Notes: generated from the letters alone by a model not told the origin. A stretch of 64,000 nt of DNA from Yersinia thracica (GCF_902170565.1 NZ_CABHXX010000095.1:248001-312000), one strand, 5' to 3'. Shown: positions 28,248-37,293, counted from the first letter of the stretch. Translations and numbers: made by a program.

Positions 28248-29069
28248 ATGACCCGCTACTTAAATAAAGACACCCAAGTGTGTATTTCTCTGGCCGCCAG
28301 ACCCAGTAACTTTGGCACCCGTTTTCATAACTTTTTGTATGATGCTTTAGACCTCGATTATCTGTATAAGGCCTTTACCTCCACGGATCTGGCCGCGGCG
28401 ATTGGCGGTGTGCGGGCATTGGGCTTCCGAGGTTGTGCCATTTCAATGCCTTTTAAAGAGGCGGTTATCCCGATGATTGATGAGCTGGACGCCTCTGCGG
28501 CAGCGATTAATTCAGTGAATACATTGGTGAATACGAATGGTTACCTGAAAGCCTATAACACCGACTATATCGCCATCGCGAAATTGCTACAGCGCTATCA
28601 AGTGCCTGCAGAAACCGTTTTTGCACTGCGTGGCAGTGGTGGGATGGCGAAGGCGGTGGCTTTTGCGCTAAAAAATGCGGGGTTTAAGCAAGGGTTTATT
28701 ATTGCGACTAATGAAAAAACCGGTCAGAAACTCGCCGAGCAATCTGGTTATATTTATCAGCCCGATATGCAGGGTGTACCAGCCGATATGTTGATCAATG
28801 CCACGCCGGTGGGGATGCAGGGGGGGAAAGATGCTGATAGCATGGCGTTTACTGAAGCTGAGGTGGCGCGGGCTAAGGTGATTTTTGATGTGGTGGCCAT
28901 GCCAGCTATTACCCCACTAATCAGTTATGCTAAAGCACAAGGAAAAACCATTATTACTGGTGCTGAAGTCTTTGCTATTCAGGCAGTTGAGCAATTTGTG
29001 CTGTATACTGGTATTCGCCCGGATCACGCTTTGTTTGAAAAAGCAGCGGCTTATGCCCGCGCTCAATGA
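28248..29069 (+). CDS. Shikimate dehydrogenase-like protein (AroE-like)
   Basis: 273-residue member of the shikimate/quinate dehydrogenase family. The substrate-binding half has SMPFKEAV (catalytic Lys) and INSVNTLV plus NTDYIAI (catalytic Asp); the nucleotide half has RGSGGMAKAV and INATPVGMQGG. It is closer in style to the SdhL/YdiB-like branches than to housekeeping AroE, and its real substrate is uncertain. GAGGTAAG precedes the ATG. It is divergent from the SgrR-like regulator. Confidence 0.85.
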   Translation: MTRYLNKDTQVCISLAARPSNFGTRFHNFLYDALDLDYLYKAFTSTDLAAAIGGVRALGFRGCAISMPFKEAVIPMIDELDASAAAINSVNTLVNTNGYLKAYNTDYIAIAKLLQRYQVPAETVFALRGSGGMAKAVAFALKNAGFKQGFIIATNEKTGQKLAEQSGYIYQPDMQGVPADMLINATPVGMQGGKDADSMAFTEAEVARAKVIFDVVAMPAITPLISYAKAQGKTIITGAEVFAIQAVEQFVLYTGIRPDHALFEKAAAYARAQ

Positions 29070-29144
29070 TTGAGGTTGAAATCAATAGAAATTGTCGCTC
29101 ATACTACGCATTCCCCATTTTTATCATGATCAAGGAAATGCGTT

Positions 29145-29501
29145 ATGGCCGAAGAAACGATTTTCAGCAAAATTATTCGCCGTGAAATCCCTGCCGACGT
29201 GGTTTACCAGGATGAATTGGTCACCGCGTTTCGTGATATCGCCCCACAGGCACCCACCCATATTTTAATCATTCCTAATATTCTTATCCCAACTGTGAAT
29301 GATGTCACAGCAGAACACGAAGCAACATTGGGTCGAATGATCACGGTGGCTGCTAAACTTGCAGAGCAGGAAGGTATTGCTGAAGATGGATATCGTCTGA
29401 TTATCAACTGCAACAAGCATGCCGGGCAGGTGGTTTACCATATCCACATGCATTTGGTCGGTGGCCGTGATTTGGGGTCATTGCTATCACATAAGTCATA
29501 G
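29145..29501 (+). CDS. hinT: Purine nucleoside phosphoramidase HinT
   Basis: Histidine-triad hydrolase of nucleoside phosphoramidates and aminoacyl-adenylates. The HIT motif HIHMHLVGG is near the C-terminus (about residues 99-107), with the N-terminal [21 protein letters not shown] element. 118 residues, as in E. coli (119). It re-enters the conserved hinT-ycfL-lpoB-thiK-nagZ-ycfP-ndh order after the accessory stretch. Confidence 0.96.
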   Translation: MAEETIFSKIIRREIPADVVYQDELVTAFRDIAPQAPTHILIIPNILIPTVNDVTAEHEATLGRMITVAAKLAEQEGIAEDGYRLIINCNKHAGQVVYHIHMHLVGGRDLGSLLSHKS

Positions 29502-29533
29502 CATGATTTTTTGAGTTTAATTGAGGTAAGCCT

Positions 29534-29959
29534 ATGCGCCCTGTAAAGGCGTTTTTATTACCGCTGACGCATTTATTACCGCTAACGCATTTATTACCGC
29601 TAATTGTGTTCGCGTGTATAGCGACATTGCTGGGGTGCAGCAGCCCGAAAGGGATTGCGGTGAATAAGCAGCAAACGGTGGTAATGGATTCGTCAGTATT
29701 AACGGCGGGCATTTTGGCTTCTCAACCGGCAATTTCAACCTCCGATGGTCATAATGTGGCGCGCTCGGTGATGACCAATAGCCAGAATAAACCGATAAAA
29801 ATAAACTACCGCTTTTATTGGTATGATGCGCAGGGCTTAGACGTGCCGCCACTGGAAGCGCCACGGTCTATTATTATTGAGCCAGACAATGATGTTGAAA
29901 TTCAATCAGTTAATAATAATTTTAATGCACGCAGTGCGCGTGTTTATCTATTCTTATAG
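29534..29959 (+). CDS. ycfL: YcfL family lipoprotein
   Basis: 141-residue predicted lipoprotein of unknown function, conserved upstream of lpoB. The signal peptide ends in the lipobox LLGCSS (Cys about residue 36) and is lengthened by a repeated LLPLTH motif encoded by an 18-bp tandem repeat. The mature domain has a beta-rich YcfL fold (KINYRFYWYDAQGLDV). GAGG lies seven bases before the ATG. It is 20 bases upstream of lpoB. Confidence 0.9.
   Translation: MRPVKAFLLPLTHLLPLTHLLPLIVFACIATLLGCSSPKGIAVNKQQTVVMDSSVLTAGILASQPAISTSDGHNVARSVMTNSQNKPIKINYRFYWYDAQGLDVPPLEAPRSIIIEPDNDVEIQSVNNNFNARSARVYLFL
29555..29603 (+). repeat. 18-bp tandem repeat in the ycfL signal peptide
   Basis: TTATTACCGCTGACGCAT at 29555-29572, a one-mismatch copy at 29573-29590 and a partial third copy from 29591. 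It encodes LLPLTH-LLPLTH-LLPL in the hydrophobic core of the signal peptide. Confidence 0.9.
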
Positions 29960-29979
29960 CCACACTTTGGAGTGGGACA

Positions 29980-30561
29980 ATGAAAAGGTATTTATCTGTG
30001 GCTCTGGCGGCACTGGTGCTGACGGGGTGTATAACTCAGCCACCGGTTCAGCCAACTACGCCACCAGTGACCATCGAACCCGTTACGCCCCCTGTGACTG
30101 AAACGCCTCCGCCGGTTGACACTGTGCCGCCACCGCCCAAAATGCAGCAGCCGACTGATTGGGCCGCCAGCGTAGAACCCTTAGTTGCGCAAATGGTGAA
30201 CAGCAATGATGTAACAAACGGCAGTATATTGCTCCTTGATAGCGTCAAAAATAATACCAATGGCGCGCTGCAAACGGCGAAAGCGACCTCGGCCTTACAT
30301 CAAGTGCTGTCATCAAATAAAAAGTTTGTATTGATCTCGCCGCAGCAATTAGCTGTCGCTAAGCAAACTTTAGGGTTATCGGAAGAAGATAGTCTCGGTT
30401 CGCGCAGCAAAGCTATTGGCCTGGCTCGCTATGTCGGTGCTCAGTATGTGTTGTACAGCGATGTCAGTGGTGATGTGAAGTCACCGACCATTAAAATGCA
30501 ACTGATGCAGGCGCAAACCGGCGAAATCATCTGGTCAGGTAATGGTCCAGTTAATCGCTGA
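29980..30561 (+). CDS. lpoB: Penicillin-binding protein activator LpoB
   Basis: Outer-membrane lipoprotein that crosses the periplasm and activates PBP1b during septal peptidoglycan synthesis. The signal peptide MKRYLSVALAALVLTGC ends in the lipidated Cys17; a flexible Pro/Thr-rich linker (about residues 20-50) is followed by the globular domain with DWAASVEPLVAQMV and GLARYVGAQYVLYSDVSGD. 193 residues, with the linker slightly variable as usual. The 3' end overlaps thiK by 20 bases. Confidence 0.94.
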   Translation: MKRYLSVALAALVLTGCITQPPVQPTTPPVTIEPVTPPVTETPPPVDTVPPPPKMQQPTDWAASVEPLVAQMVNSNDVTNGSILLLDSVKNNTNGALQTAKATSALHQVLSSNKKFVLISPQQLAVAKQTLGLSEEDSLGSRSKAIGLARYVGAQYVLYSDVSGDVKSPTIKMQLMQAQTGEIIWSGNGPVNR

Positions 30562-31474
30562 TTCTTCTCTGTATGCGCTAATTGACAGTATAAGACCCGC
30601 GGCGAACACCGCCGGCGGTCTTATAAATGCCGCCGATTTTATTAAGGCAGATTGGCACATTAGCCCGGTGTCTGGCCTGACCGGTGAAAGTTGGCGCATT
30701 GTTTATCCATCAAGTATTCATTCATTAGACACTGGGCCAAATATTGATTGGCTGGCGCGTGAGCAATCAGTCCAGAAAACTCAGTTAGGTGTGGACCGAC
30801 GACGGGAGCGCAAGTTATTGCGGCATGTCGCGGGTTGCCATTTAGCTCCGGCGATTATTGCAGCAAATCAGCACTGGCTAGTGGTCAATTGGCTTGAAGG
30901 TGACGTTGTCACTAGCGCGCAATTCATTGAATTATCAGTTAATGGTCAGTTGGCACAGCTATTAACCCGTTTGCATCATTTACCTCCCAGTGGTTATCGT
31001 CTGGATCTCTGTGCTCAGCTTATCCGTTATGCCCGGCAGATTGATGCCAAACGTCTTTCACCCAGTTGGTTACGGTTACATCGGGATTTTTTACGCCGAT
31101 CACAGCCCCAACCCTTAAAACTGGCGCCTCTGCATATGGATGTTCACCCAGGCAATCTGTTGGCAACATCAACTGGCCTCAAACTAATTGATTGGGAATA
31201 TGCTGCTGATGGCGATATCGCCCTTGATATTGCCGCCTTGTTTTGTGGCAATGATTGGTCAGCGCCGCAGCAACAGGTTTTTTTACAGCACTATTGCGGC
31301 AATGAGCAGGGTTACCATGATATTGACCGCCTATCCCGCCAGGTGCGGCGCTGGTTGCCGTGGGTTGATTACCTGATGCTGATGTGGTTTGAGGTGCGCT
31401 GGCAGCAGACCGGCAACAGTGAATTTTTGCAATGGGCCGCGCCGTTGCGCCAAAAGTTTAATTTATCATTTTGA
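30542..31474 (+). CDS. thiK: Thiamine kinase
   Basis: Phosphorylates salvaged thiamine to thiamine phosphate. Aminoglycoside-phosphotransferase fold with the Brenner motif [11 protein letters not shown] (catalytic Asp) and the metal-binding [15 protein letters not shown]. 310 residues, longer at the N-terminus than E. coli ThiK (274), so the start is uncertain; the ATG at 30542 inside the end of lpoB is the only good in-frame candidate and suggests coupling. Confidence 0.88.
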   Translation: MVQLIADSSLYALIDSIRPAANTAGGLINAADFIKADWHISPVSGLTGESWRIVYPSSIHSLDTGPNIDWLAREQSVQKTQLGVDRRRERKLLRHVAGCHLAPAIIAANQHWLVVNWLEGDVVTSAQFIELSVNGQLAQLLTRLHHLPPSGYRLDLCAQLIRYARQIDAKRLSPSWLRLHRDFLRRSQPQPLKLAPLHMDVHPGNLLATSTGLKLIDWEYAADGDIALDIAALFCGNDWSAPQQQVFLQHYCGNEQGYHDIDRLSRQVRRWLPWVDYLMLMWFEVRWQQTGNSEFLQWAAPLRQKFNLSF

Positions 31475-31538
31475 TTTTATTTCCAACTATTCCCCAAAGA
31501 GCAGCTTCAAGAACGAAGGGGAATTATGTGAGGTTGTT

Positions 31539-32594
31539 GTGGGTCCAGTAATGTTAGACGTTGCCAGCTATGAGCTGGATGCAGAAGAACGTGAGATTTT
31601 AAAGCACCCGCTGGTGGGCGGCTTGATTTTATTCAGCCGCAATTTTCATGATGCCGAGCAATTACATGAGTTAGTCCGCCAGATCCGGGCGGCATCTCAC
31701 ACGCGTTTAGTGGTGGCAGTTGACCAGGAAGGGGGGCGGGTACAGCGTTTTCGTGATGGTTTTACTCGTCTGCCTGCGGCCCAGTCTTTTGCCGCAATTA
31801 ATGATGCAGCCACGGCGGCGCAGTTGGCACAAGAGGCGGGCTGGTTGATGGCCGCCGAAATGATATCAATGGATATTGATATTAGCTTTGCCCCAGTTCT
31901 GGACATTGGTCATGTCAGCGCCGCCATCGGTGAGCGCTCATTCCACAGTGACCCGCAGCAAGCGCAGAATATGGCCGAGTGCTTTATTCGTGGGATGCAC
32001 AGCGCAGGGATGAAAACGACCGGTAAGCACTTCCCAGGACATGGGGCGGTGGCGGCTGATTCACATAAAGAAACACCGCGGGATAATCGCCCACTGGCAG
32101 AAATCCTCACACATGATATGGTTATATTTCGCGAACTGATCGCGCGGGGATTACTGGATGCCATCATGCCCGCTCACGTGATTTATACTGAAGCTGATGC
32201 GCGGCCTGCTAGTGGGTCGGCCTATTGGCTCCAAAATATATTGCGTCAAGAGTTAGGGTTCGAGGGCATCATTTTCTCTGATGACTTGTCGATGGAAGGC
32301 GCGGCTATCATGGGCAGCTACGCCGAGCGTGGGCAAGCTTCTCTGGATGCTGGCTGCGATATGATTTTGGTGTGTAATAACCGTCAGGGCGCAGTGAGTG
32401 TGTTAGATAACCTGTCTCCAGTCAAAGCAGACCAACTCACAGGCTTGTATCATTCTGGACAGTTTGACCGTCAGGCGTTGATGGCATCATCGCGTTGGCA
32501 GCAGGCGAATAAGGCATTAACGGCACTCAGCGAACGTTGGGATGAACATAAGAGCCTATTGGGAAGTTATATACCCAATAAGTCGCGAGGATAA
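31539..32594 (+). CDS. nagZ: Beta-N-acetylglucosaminidase NagZ
   Basis: Cytoplasmic glycoside hydrolase family 3 enzyme that removes GlcNAc from anhydro-muropeptides in peptidoglycan recycling, which indirectly controls AmpC induction. It has [19 protein letters not shown] (catalytic His loop) and the nucleophile Asp in [10 protein letters not shown]. The GTG at 31539 gives [21 protein letters not shown] as in E. coli, with GAGG just upstream; the frame is open further but unrelated. 351 residues. ycfP follows after two bases. Confidence 0.94.
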   Translation: MGPVMLDVASYELDAEEREILKHPLVGGLILFSRNFHDAEQLHELVRQIRAASHTRLVVAVDQEGGRVQRFRDGFTRLPAAQSFAAINDAATAAQLAQEAGWLMAAEMISMDIDISFAPVLDIGHVSAAIGERSFHSDPQQAQNMAECFIRGMHSAGMKTTGKHFPGHGAVAADSHKETPRDNRPLAEILTHDMVIFRELIARGLLDAIMPAHVIYTEADARPASGSAYWLQNILRQELGFEGIIFSDDLSMEGAAIMGSYAERGQASLDAGCDMILVCNNRQGAVSVLDNLSPVKADQLTGLYHSGQFDRQALMASSRWQQANKALTALSERWDEHKSLLGSYIPNKSRG

Positions 32595-32596
32595 AT

Positions 32597-33139
32597 ATGA
32601 TAATTTATTTACATGGTTTTGATTCCAACAGCCCGGGTAATCACGAGAAAGTCCTGCAATTACAATTCATTGACCCGGATGTGCGTTTTATCAGCTACAG
32701 CACTTTGCATCCTCGCCATGATATGCAGCATTTGCTGAAAGAAGTGGATAAAGCTATTCAGCAGGGCGGAGATGCCAAGTCATTGATTTGTGGTGTGGGG
32801 TTAGGGGGCTTTTGGGCTGAACGTATTGGTTTCCTGTGTGGGATCCGCCAGGTTGCATTCAATCCAAATCTTTATCCGCAAAACAATATGAACGGCAAGA
32901 TTGATCGCCCGGAAGAGTATGTGGATATTGCCAGTAAGTGTGTCAGTGATTTCCGTGAGAAAAACCGTGACCGTTGCCTGGTGGTGCTGTCGCGCAATGA
33001 TGAAATGCTCGATAGCCAAGTGACCGCCGGTGATCTGCACCCTTATTATGAAATTGTCTGGGATGAGAAACAGAGCCACAAGTTTAAAGATCTTTCTCCT
33101 CATCTTCAGCGGATCAAGGCATTTAAAACACTGGGTTAG
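32597..33139 (+). CDS. ycfP: YcfP, UPF0227 alpha/beta hydrolase-like protein
   Basis: 180-residue protein of the UPF0227 family with an alpha/beta-hydrolase-like start [19 protein letters not shown] and a [13 protein letters not shown] segment where a nucleophile elbow would be; the usual Ser is replaced by Gly/Leu, so catalysis is uncertain. Function unknown. Two bases after nagZ, so co-transcribed. Confidence 0.9.
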   Translation: MIIYLHGFDSNSPGNHEKVLQLQFIDPDVRFISYSTLHPRHDMQHLLKEVDKAIQQGGDAKSLICGVGLGGFWAERIGFLCGIRQVAFNPNLYPQNNMNGKIDRPEEYVDIASKCVSDFREKNRDRCLVVLSRNDEMLDSQVTAGDLHPYYEIVWDEKQSHKFKDLSPHLQRIKAFKTLG

Positions 33140-33171
33140 TCATGCCCGTTATGCTTAAAGCAGCATTCAAA

Positions 33172-33213
33172 CACTTGCCGCCTTCCTGCAACTCGAATGA
33201 CCTCGGGTATATA
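33172..33213 (-). repeat. ERIC fragment (one end only)
   Basis: Read on the minus strand, ATATACCCGAGGTCATTCGA followed by GTTGCAGGAAGGCGGCAAG corresponds to the left end of the complete element at 40859-40986. The central and right parts are missing, so this is a truncated copy after ycfP. Confidence 0.7.
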
Positions 33214-33276
33214 GTCAAATTAATCGGTGTTTTGTTAAAGATTGGTTAATTGCAAAACTCATGATTCTGTGCAATT

Positions 33277-33320
33277 TGGCTTGAAAAAAGAGTTTCATTT
33301 GCTTTTTTCAGGCCATTTTT
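33277..33320 (+). terminator. Likely terminator after ycfP
   Basis: 14-bp stem TGGCTTGAAAAAAG / CTTTTTTCAGGCCA with one T-G wobble and an 11-base loop, followed by TTTTT. It would end the hinT-ycfP transcript before the ndh promoter. Confidence 0.75.
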
Positions 33321-33449
33321 ATGACTAAAAATCGCAAAATAGCGCTTTACTTCCCCTCTAATAGAAAATTTATAAACTGTGACTAAGCGCTAACTATTTG
33401 AATCTTATTCCAGAAAAAATCCCTATGCTGGCACTTTAATCAAAAAAAA

Positions 33450-33463
33450 TTGATATATATCAA
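33450..33463 (+). promoter_or_regulatory. FNR site upstream of ndh
   Basis: TTGATatatATCAA, a perfect FNR box. A promoter with TTGGTA (33467-33472) and TGATAT (33490-33495) would put its centre near -46. FNR represses ndh anaerobically in E. coli, so the same control is expected. An inverted repeat TTTGGT-atg-ACCAAA follows immediately. Confidence 0.85.
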
Positions 33464-33598
33464 TTTTGGTATGACCAAATAACCCTGCATGATATTCTGA
33501 CGTTAGTTTATTGAATTAGCATCAGTGAACCCTATGTTATCTAAGGATATTATTCATTTACCCTTAGCTAACAATTGGTTCACATTTAGGGGGTCATT

Positions 33599-34903
33599 TT
33601 GACAACGGCGAAGAAAAAAATCGTTATTATTGGTGGTGGTGCTGGCGGTCTTGAGCTAGCAACCAGTCTGGGCCATAAACTGGGCCGCAGCAAAAAAGCC
33701 GAGATTGTGCTGGTTGACCGCAATCATAGCCATCTGTGGAAACCACTGCTGCATGAAGTCGCGACCGGTTCTCTGGATGATGGTGTTGATGCATTGAGCT
33801 ACCTGGCTCATGCGCGTAACCATTACTTTAATTTCCAGTTGGGTTCGTTAACTGACATCAATCGTGAAACTAAAACCCTTAGTCTGGCTGAAATTTGCGA
33901 TGAGCACGGCGATGTGCTGGTGACCCAACGCGAATTAACCTATGACATTTTAGTGGTTGCGCTGGGCAGTACCTCGAATGATTTCGGTACACCGGGTGTG
34001 AAAGATAACTGTATTTTCCTTGATAACCCGCATCAGGCGCACCGTTTCCATAATGAAATGCTCAACCTGTTCCTGAAGTATTCAGCGCAACCGGGTGACA
34101 AAGGCAAAGTTAATATCGCGATTGTTGGCGGCGGGGCCACCGGTGTGGAACTGTCTGCTGAGCTGCACAATGCGGTCAAACAGTTGCATAGCTACGGTTT
34201 TGAGGGCTTGGACAATCAAGCGCTGAATGTCACTTTGGTGGAGGCGGGTGAACGTATTTTGCCAGCATTGCCGCCACGTATTTCAGCTGCTGCGCATCAG
34301 GAACTGATTAAACTTGGCGTCCGGGTATTGACCAAAACTATGGTGACCAGCGCTGATAAAAAGGGCCTGAATACTAAAGACGGCGAGTTTATTAATGCTG
34401 ATCTGATGGTCTGGGCGGCGGGTATCAAAGCACCGGACTTTATGAAAGATATCGCCGGGCTGGAAACCAACCGTATCAATCAGTTAGTGGTGGAGCCGAC
34501 ACTGCAAACCACCCGTGATCCGAATATCTTTGCTATTGGTGACTGTGCTTCTTGCCCACAACCTAGTGGTGGTTTTGTACCGCCACGCGCGCAGTCAGCA
34601 CATCAAATGGCCAGCCGCTGCTACAGTAATATTCTGGCATTGCTTAATGAGCAACCTTTGAAGCCATACATTTATAAAGACCATGGTTCATTGGTATCAC
34701 TGTCTAAGTTTAGTACTGTTGGTAGCTTGATGGGTAACCTGATGCGCGGTTCTATGATGGTGGAAGGCCGTGTTGCCCGTATTGTTTACATCTCGCTGTA
34801 TCGGATGCATCAAGTGGCATTACATGGCTATACCAAGACGGGCTTGATGATGCTGGTGGGCGGGATTAACCGGGTGATACGCCCGCGCCTGAAACTCCAC
34901 TAA
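33599..34903 (+). CDS. ndh: NADH:quinone oxidoreductase type II
   Basis: Single-subunit, non-proton-pumping NADH dehydrogenase bound to the inner-membrane surface. Two dinucleotide-binding motifs are seen: [18 protein letters not shown] for FAD near the N-terminus and [17 protein letters not shown] for NADH near residue 175; AIGDCASC and the C-terminal amphipathic region follow. 434 residues. The start is TTG at 33599 after AGGGGG, as in E. coli ndh. Confidence 0.96.
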   Translation: MTTAKKKIVIIGGGAGGLELATSLGHKLGRSKKAEIVLVDRNHSHLWKPLLHEVATGSLDDGVDALSYLAHARNHYFNFQLGSLTDINRETKTLSLAEICDEHGDVLVTQRELTYDILVVALGSTSNDFGTPGVKDNCIFLDNPHQAHRFHNEMLNLFLKYSAQPGDKGKVNIAIVGGGATGVELSAELHNAVKQLHSYGFEGLDNQALNVTLVEAGERILPALPPRISAAAHQELIKLGVRVLTKTMVTSADKKGLNTKDGEFINADLMVWAAGIKAPDFMKDIAGLETNRINQLVVEPTLQTTRDPNIFAIGDCASCPQPSGGFVPPRAQSAHQMASRCYSNILALLNEQPLKPYIYKDHGSLVSLSKFSTVGSLMGNLMRGSMMVEGRVARIVYISLYRMHQVALHGYTKTGLMMLVGGINRVIRPRLKLH

Positions 34904-35023
34904 TTCTCCTCGCAAAAAACCGCTGCCAGTTAATTATGGCGGCGGTTTCTGGTTGCTGATAAAGTCAACTGAAGGGGAATCGTGCCGTTGGGGTCGTAGT
35001 AACCGTCTTGCTTGTCAACACGT

Positions 35024-36013
35024 TTACTCTGTCACCATTCCGTAATCTTGACTATATGGCTGCTGCGTATGCAGCACGCCATAGCAAAGATGCACCAACT
35101 TCCGCATCGCCGCTCCCAAAGCCTGCATTTTTGCCTTGCCTTTGAGTAACAGCCGTTCATATTGATTTTTTACATGCATATTCTTACTTATCGCTGTTAA
35201 TGCAGCCATATATAGTTTTGCCCTGATTTTTGACGGGCCTGTCTTCGATAACCGGCTTTTTCCACGCACCGAACTCCCTGAACGCCGCTCTATCGGTACA
35301 ACACCCAGATAAGCCGCGGCCTGCGATGCACTTTCAAACGTATTTCCCCGCAGCTCTGCCAACATATTAAGCCCTGTCTGGGCGCCCACGCCATTTATCG
35401 AGGTCAGTAGCGCAAGGTCATCTTTCAGCCCCGGATGATTATCCACATGCTTTGATATCAGGGACTCTATTCTTGCCAGTTCATCTTTGAGATGATTTAT
35501 CATCAAAGACAGTGACATCATGACCTCTTCCGGCGCTTGTGTTGAACTCAATGTTTTCACACGATTTTCTGTGCGTAATTTGTCTTCCAACAACACATCA
35601 CGATGTTGAAGTAATGCCCTGAGCTTTCTGACTTCTTCTGACGGGGGCTGCCATTCCTGCGGCTGTTTCAGGCTGCTGTAACAGGCTAAAACATAGGCAT
35701 CAACCTTATCGGTTTTCGTTAAAATCCCCATTCCTTTGGCAAACTCACGAATTCGGCAGGGATTAACGACCGACACACTGACCCCTGCTCTATGCAGACC
35801 ATACGCTAAGTGTTCGTGATAAATACCGGTGGCTTCCATAACGATACGCGCCTGTTTTGGCTCGCGTTTTTGCATCACCAACCAGTTTATGACTGCCTCT
35901 GCCGATGAGATGCCATTGGGTAATGATTTTGTTTTTCGTTTACCGTCCAGTCCATCAGCCAACAAACAGATATCCAGTTTTGCCTTACTGACATCAATCC
36001 CAACGTGATACAT
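35024..36013 (-). CDS. IS110-family DEDD recombinase
   Basis: 329-residue transposase/recombinase. The N-terminal RuvC-like DEDD domain has VGIDVSKAKLDI, IVMEATGIYHE and KTDKVDAYVLA; a coiled-coil linker (about 150-200) leads to the C-terminal Tnp domain with LLTSINGVGAQTG, AAYLGVVPIERRSGSSVRG and the conserved Ser. These enzymes use a bridge RNA from the element's own end to pair donor and target. GGAGG sits before the ATG. Intact and possibly active. Confidence 0.95.
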   Translation of the reverse strand: MYHVGIDVSKAKLDICLLADGLDGKRKTKSLPNGISSAEAVINWLVMQKREPKQARIVMEATGIYHEHLAYGLHRAGVSVSVVNPCRIREFAKGMGILTKTDKVDAYVLACYSSLKQPQEWQPPSEEVRKLRALLQHRDVLLEDKLRTENRVKTLSSTQAPEEVMMSLSLMINHLKDELARIESLISKHVDNHPGLKDDLALLTSINGVGAQTGLNMLAELRGNTFESASQAAAYLGVVPIERRSGSSVRGKSRLSKTGPSKIRAKLYMAALTAISKNMHVKNQYERLLLKGKAKMQALGAAMRKLVHLCYGVLHTQQPYSQDYGMVTE

Positions 36014-36022
36014 GGTTTACCT

Positions 36023-36210
36023 CCTTTCACAGAAACCATCACGCCTGTTTTGCTTGTTCATTCAGAGTCATAGCTCTTGGTAACCGTTCAAGATTTATGC
36101 TGGCGTGAAAGGTGAAACAGAGGGTTTTTTCTACGACTCAAGGTTTTCCCTTAGCGGCGTTTTGATGAAACTCTCTCTGTTTCAGTGTGGTGATAGCTAA
36201 TCACCACAGG
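36023..36210 (-). ncRNA. Predicted bridge RNA of the IS110 element
   Basis: Reading toward the recombinase: a 5' hairpin GTGGTGAT-tagct-ATCACCAC (36207-36187); a first large loop closed by TGAAACAGAG/CTCTGTTTCA (36184-36175 with 36122-36113); a second large loop closed by GGCGTGA/TCACGCC (36108-36102 with 36045-36039). The first loop carries GTCGTAG, complementary to target CTACGAC, and CGCCGCT, close to target CGTCGCT. The second carries ACGGTTAC, equal to the donor end ACGGTTAC, and ACAAG, complementary to donor CTTGT. This is the target-loop/donor-loop plan known from IS621. Confidence 0.75.
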
Positions 36211-36296
36211 GTCTAAGATACAAGCGACGTAAGTCGCCGGAGCGCCCCCAGGTGCGGTAAACCCTTCCTCACTGAGTGATAAGCGGAGTCGTCATC

Positions 36297-36622
36297 AACT
36301 TCACAATTGCGCACGTTTTGCTAAAGCTATTCGCACGTAATGTCAAATTTTCAGCATAAAACTCTACAGCAATAAATCACCGCAGTCAGATTCCTCCTAA
36401 ACACATTCATTCACACCTATTATCTGGGTGTTTCGTCCATTTATCTTATTGCTAGGTTGAAGCACATTGTGCAGACTTCTTCGTAGAAACACACGGCGAG
36501 TCACGCACGCCGTAATCCGGGAATAAGGGGTAGCCCTGAATGCCGGATGCTGTCAGGCCTTTGTTTTCATTTTGAAGCTCTGGGGCAGAAGATGCGTGGT
36601 AACACTTTCAGGAGGATTTCCT
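36297..36622 (+). promoter_or_regulatory. ycfJ upstream region
   Basis: 326 bases with no convincing open frame. A short inverted repeat CGGCG/CGCCG lies near 36493-36512. I could not place a promoter with confidence; nothing else is recognised. Confidence 0.35.
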
Positions 36623-37162
36623 GTGAACAAATCAATGTTAGCAGGTGTGGGTATCGGTATTGCGGCTGCTTTGGGAATTGCCGCTGTCGCGAGTATGAAT
36701 GTCTTCTCCGGCGCGCCGCAATATGCACAAGTTCTTGCTGCGACACCGATTAAAGAGACGATAAAAACGCCTCGTCAGGAATGCCGTAATGTGACAGTGA
36801 CACACCGTAAGCCGGTGCAGGACGAAAATCAAATTGCGGGTTCAGTCTTGGGTGCTGTTGCCGGTGGCGTTCTGGGCCATCAGGTAGGTGGCGGCCGGGG
36901 TAAAGATATTGCGACAGTTGCTGGCGCGCTGGCAGGCGGATATGCCGGTAACCGCGTCCAAAGTAATATGCAGGACAGTGATACTTACACCACCACCCAA
37001 CAACGTTGCCAAACTGTTTACGATAAGTCACAGAAAATGTTGGGATATGACGTAACCTACAAAATTGGTAATCAGCAGGGAAAAATTCGCATGGATCGTG
37101 ATCCAGGCACGCAGATTCCAATCGATAAAAATGGTCAACTGATACTGAACAAACAAGCATAA
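36623..37162 (+). CDS. ycfJ: YcfJ, glycine-zipper (2TM) outer-membrane-associated protein
   Basis: 179-residue protein of unknown function, induced in biofilms in E. coli. GTG at 36623 is chosen: it has AGGAGG seven bases upstream and gives MNKSMLAGVGIGIAAALG, the family start; the open frame extends upstream from 36572 without similarity. A hydrophobic N-terminus, the conserved TPRQECRNVTVTHRKPVQDEN stretch (split at 20), and glycine-zipper repeats SVLGAVAGGVLGHQVGGG / AGALAGGYAGN follow. Convergent with mfd across a strong terminator. Confidence 0.92.
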   Translation: MNKSMLAGVGIGIAAALGIAAVASMNVFSGAPQYAQVLAATPIKETIKTPRQECRNVTVTHRKPVQDENQIAGSVLGAVAGGVLGHQVGGGRGKDIATVAGALAGGYAGNRVQSNMQDSDTYTTTQQRCQTVYDKSQKMLGYDVTYKIGNQQGKIRMDRDPGTQIPIDKNGQLILNKQA

Positions 37163-37257
37163 TACAAAATTTGTTGTCCAAGACCTTGTATCAAGAACCC
37201 GCGGTATAGTGTTAATTCTGATCGCTTAACATGATTTTTAAGCGAGTGGCATTAACA

Positions 37258-37293
37258 TTAGCGCGGGTTTCTCACCGCTGAAACCCGCGCTAA
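37258..37293. terminator. Terminator between convergent ycfJ and mfd
   Basis: Perfect 14-bp stem TTAGCGCGGGTTTC / GAAACCCGCGCTAA with an 8-base loop, followed by CCTTTT on the plus strand. Its position between convergent genes suggests use from either side. Confidence 0.8.

Larger units (their letters stand above)
35000..36224 (-). mobile_element. IS110-family insertion sequence
   Basis: About 1,225 bp, bounded by the dinucleotide AG (plus strand; CT on the transposase strand) at 34998-34999 and 36223-36224. Removing one copy restores a continuous 20-base alignment with the intact repeat after fabF. No terminal inverted repeats, as expected for IS110. 24 bases lie downstream of the recombinase gene and about 210 upstream, the arrangement of the IS110 group rather than the IS1111 group. 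Confidence 0.85.
34955..36296. repeat. Palindromic (YPAL-like) repeat split by the IS110 element
   Basis: 34955-34999 matches the left arm of the intact copy at 10478-10596 (GCTGATAAAGTCAACTGAAG, then GTGCCGTTGGGG) and 36223-36296 matches the right arm (GTAAGTCGCCGGAGC, then GGTGCGGTAAACCC). Joining them rebuilds a hairpin CGAC-gtaa-GTCG where the intact copy has a different but equally paired stem, so the two copies show compensatory changes. Confidence 0.8.

Noticed and set aside
29532-29864. 110-codon minus-strand frame over ycfL
   Set aside because: Antisense to ycfL and its repeat; no start signals.
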